From: Cristatella mucedo
Taxonomy: Eukaryota; Bryozoa; Phylactolaemata; Cristatellidae
Reading direction: 5' to 3'
DNA: 64,000 nucleotides
Assembly (NCBI GenBank): GCA_009760855.2
Contig: WPIO01000026.1
Coordinates: forward strand, 1,873,501 to 1,937,500
How positions within the stretch are numbered: position 1 is the first letter of the stretch; each line of letters begins with the position of its first letter. This document shows, piece by piece, positions 61,106 to 64,000 of the stretch. The notes below the pieces were generated by a model. That model had not been told where the DNA came from, did not search any database, and saw nothing but the letters and a program-made list of their open reading frames with translations. The position numbers and the translations under genes were made by a program.

Positions 61106-63605
61106 TCATGCCACCTGCTGAACAACCAGCTTGGTATATCAAAAAATGTTACAATAGAATAGCATTTACAACGTAACGTAGACCAAGCATTTAAAGCATC
61201 AGTAAAAACAAGCAAAACAAATATGCCTTTTAATTGCAGCTCTAGAGTCTATGAAGCAATGAGGCTGGTCAGATAAATTCACAAGTTACAGTATATTTAT
61301 GACTCTCATAATATAAAATACAATCACCCATAGGATATTTAGTCAGTAGGTTAATATGTTTTAAGTGAGACTACACACCACATTGCGATGCCACACCTAA
61401 GAGCAACTGAGAATGCTATGCTCTTTATATATAGACAAGGAGACTACAACAGTGATCCCTACCTATGGATGTTACCCATATATCAAAAGGTCACCACACA
61501 AGTGCAAGCAAATACAAATCAACTATTACCAATAATTAGGATTTATGATAATGTGATGCCGATTAGCAAGCAGCATTCACATTCAGGGCCGGGTAACTTG
61601 TGGTGGACTGTCTTAATTTCGGATGTGATTAGCAGAGACAAGGTGGAGCTACACATTTGTGGATAAAACGACAGGTAGGAGCTGGCCTTCGTTGCTTCGT
61701 TCCCAATCACCATTAGCTCAGCTACAATTCCTCAGATTAACATCCCGTCGTTAATTTTACGTGCCAAAAAATATAGATTCGTGAATTTGATAAGGTTCAA
61801 GGAGGAGCCCAAGCAGAAACTGTATCAAACTTTATCAACAATTTCAGCTTAAGCAGATGAATGGCACTTTCAAACAAGGGGTAAAAGTGGAATACGATTC
61901 AGAGACGTGAATGCAATTCAGCTGGCATGTCCATTGCGATAAGTTGGCAGCTTTCTTGTAACAGCAATTGTGGTAAGCTCGAAGAAGCATGTTGCTAGCC
62001 AAAAGTCTGATGGCTGGGAATACTGCCTTTGCATTTTTCAGGGTAATGGCTCTCAACTTTTGGGCTGCACCCATTTGCTATTCAACTAGGCAAAGAGTAC
62101 AGAGTAGTAAATACAAAGTACAGACCGATTGCAAAGTCAGCTAGATAAAGCGACACATTTCTGGCTACGATAACATTCCTCAAGAGTCGGCCTCAACTGG
62201 GCATAGTCGTTGACTTGGTTGTTGACTTTGTAGGCAAAATTATGTTCAGAAAACGGAGAATATATTGCACGATGCCCCGAGGTGATGCGCTAAACTCACC
62301 GTGAATCGGTCGGGAAACTTAGCCTGGCGTTGATTCGGACAGCAGTGTGGCCACCCCAAGTAGCTAGTGTCTCACACTCAAATGGCTGCCAGACTGGACC
62401 TTCCGTTGGACTTCCGTCAAAACGTGGTGCTCCTGCCTGCCGGGAAGGAGTTACTCCGCCAGACCTAACTGCAATTAAAAACTAAAGTGCATGCATATCA
62501 GGCCATGAAGCTTTTACACATAACGTTGCTGGAACGAATGCAATCCGGAGTGCTAGATAATAGTCAGCTGGTCCTTGTTGACCATGTGTAGGTAGTTGCC
62601 GAATGCTGGGAGTTCGGCGTGTCAATTCAAGGAAAATCCCTAAGCCAATATGCCGAAGACTGGCCGAACATAGCCTTTACCTTTTTAGCGCGGGGTCATA
62701 ACCTAAGAATCTCGGCAAGTTTCCGGCAGAAAAAGTGAACAGCCTGTAAACAAGGCTGAGTTCACGATGGTGAAATGAGTCCACCCCTTATTAGAAGCAG
62801 ACAGCTTCTGCCGCACGGACAATATTCCAGAAATATTCCTGGTGACCCCACAGAGTGCACCCTGCCGCATATATAGCATTGCAGCAAATTGCGAGCACTT
62901 TTTTCATTTCCTTCTTCCATACGAATATGGCGCGGCAACGAAGGAGCCAAATCTGCCGTGTATCAAGCTGATTGCGTCCTCCTCCTGCGCAGCAAGTAGC
63001 TTATCGTGGCACGCATTCCTTTCTGGACTTGGCCTTGGGCACCTCGCAATCGCGATGCCCTAAGGGAGCTTTACCAGTCTAGACCTATCTGCGATGCCTG
63101 TTCGCAGACACTGCACGGGGGAGCAACTGGTGATATTTGCATTAAAGCCAGTACGTTCGGCTTAATGTGCTTTGCTTCAATCGGCTCGATGCAGCTAGAA
63201 TATCTGCTCCGTTACTGCCATTCAAATGCTATGGGCATTGCTGTGCCACTTGTGCTTTCCTATTCCACTCTACAGCAGGCGCCACTGATGTGGCCAAAGC
63301 CACCACCAAAAACAAATTGAAAAATAATTTAAATTTTGTATATATTTTGATTAGCTTTTAACATCCAACATATTTTTCTACGATAGTGAAAAAAGTACAA
63401 TTTTAAAATATATTTTCGACAATGGTAAAAAGTGAAAACATCACAGCATTTTCTTTCTATAAAATTACAAATAATTCAAGAATAATTTTATAATCCAAAT
63501 ATTTTTCTTTTAACCCCATGTTCTTTTAATCTTTCATGTCCATGTCGATCAGTCAATATGGAGATCATAGCATCAAAGAAAGGAAAGGAAGTGTTATTAA
63601 ATGAA
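61106..63605. other. unrecognised intergenic sequence
   Basis: Frames of 92 codons (61388-61666) and 104 codons (63006-63320) lack motifs or splice support. No family repeat was recognised. Confidence 0.35.
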
Positions 63606-63650
63606 GGGTAAACCCTAAATCCTAAACCCTATACTCTAAACACTATTTTC
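63606..63650 (+). repeat. degenerate telomere-like repeat
   Basis: TAAACCCTAAATCCTAAACC, then CTATACTCTAAACACT: about five imperfect CCCTAAA-type units. The unit is the 7-base form rather than the usual animal CCCTAA. Confidence 0.5.
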
Positions 63651-64000
63651 TTAGGTCTTCGTTGGTATGTTTTAGTCTCAAAATTATCAGTTTTGTCTGG
63701 GCTATTTAATCACTGCTATTTTGTCTTGACCTGTTTTCTATGCAGGTTATTTTGTCAGGGTTTTTGTTTAGGGGCTATTTTGTGGGGTCACCAAACACCC
63801 AGCAAGCTAGACATGCCTAGCACCATAATAACTTAACGAGGCACATCTGACCTATACCACTCGACGTGTCAGTCAGTGCATCCACCTGCTGTCTTGTAGA
63901 GTATAACGTGTACACATAATTGCGTTGGGAATAAGCAGTCAGGACGTCCAGAACAAAGTGTGTATTTCTGTTACCAAGTTCTGAAAAGCTTAAACAATTT
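63651..64000. other. unrecognised sequence at the window end
   Basis: T-rich sequence with recurring CTATTTTGT or TTATTTTGTC phrases at about 63713-63785, giving a weak internal repetition. No gene was seen. Confidence 0.35.

Noticed and set aside
61388-61666. 92-codon + strand frame as a small gene
   Set aside because: No motif, signal peptide or splice context; length is compatible with chance in this composition.

Overview
The window is animal nuclear DNA from an invertebrate. It has GT-AG introns, one multi-exon GPCR gene, many decayed LINEs and tRNA-derived SINEs, a hAT transposon remnant and long dinucleotide microsatellites. The receptor reads as an invertebrate D2-like dopamine receptor. 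With the L2/CR1-type LINEs this would fit a spiralian (for example a flatworm, mollusc or annelid relative), but the phylum cannot be fixed from the sequence alone. I see no bacterial, viral or organellar genes.

The one convincing host gene runs from 12196 to 32081 on the + strand. It has four coding exons: 12196-12552, 13724-13836, 20103-21043 and 31843-32081. They join in frame (phases 0, 2 and 1) to 549 codons plus stop and give a complete seven-helix D2-class receptor. Its 5' end lies in a CpG-rich block (about 10.8-15.9 kb). The third intracellular loop is a long Ala/Gly/Arg-rich low-complexity stretch.

Nearly everything else that can be identified is repeat. LINE family A is an L2/CR1-like non-LTR retrotransposon. 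It is present as at least 16 truncated or broken pieces, whose 3' end is a GC-rich hairpin followed by ATT repeats. SINE family 1 (nine copies) has a tRNA-like head and a 3' end matching the LINE-A tail, which suggests LINE-A machinery mobilised it. SINE family 2 (five copies) has a different tRNA-like head and body. A second, more diverged LINE type is seen at 21.6, 25.1-25.6 and perhaps 53.0-54.8 kb. A hAT transposase pseudogene lies at 44.2-46.3 kb, and a short hAT-like MITE candidate at 5.87-6.02 kb.

Region by region: 0-10 kb holds LINE and SINE pieces. 10-32 kb is the receptor gene, with sense-oriented LINE pieces in introns 2 and 3. 32-43 kb is sparse, with SINEs and (TG)n/(CT)n arrays. 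43-46.3 kb has a rearranged LINE-A and the hAT remnant. 47.9-48.35 kb is a GTGGATCTC-type minisatellite. 49-61 kb is dense in nested LINE and SINE insertions. 61-64 kb is largely unrecognised and ends with a short telomere-like stretch near 63.6 kb.
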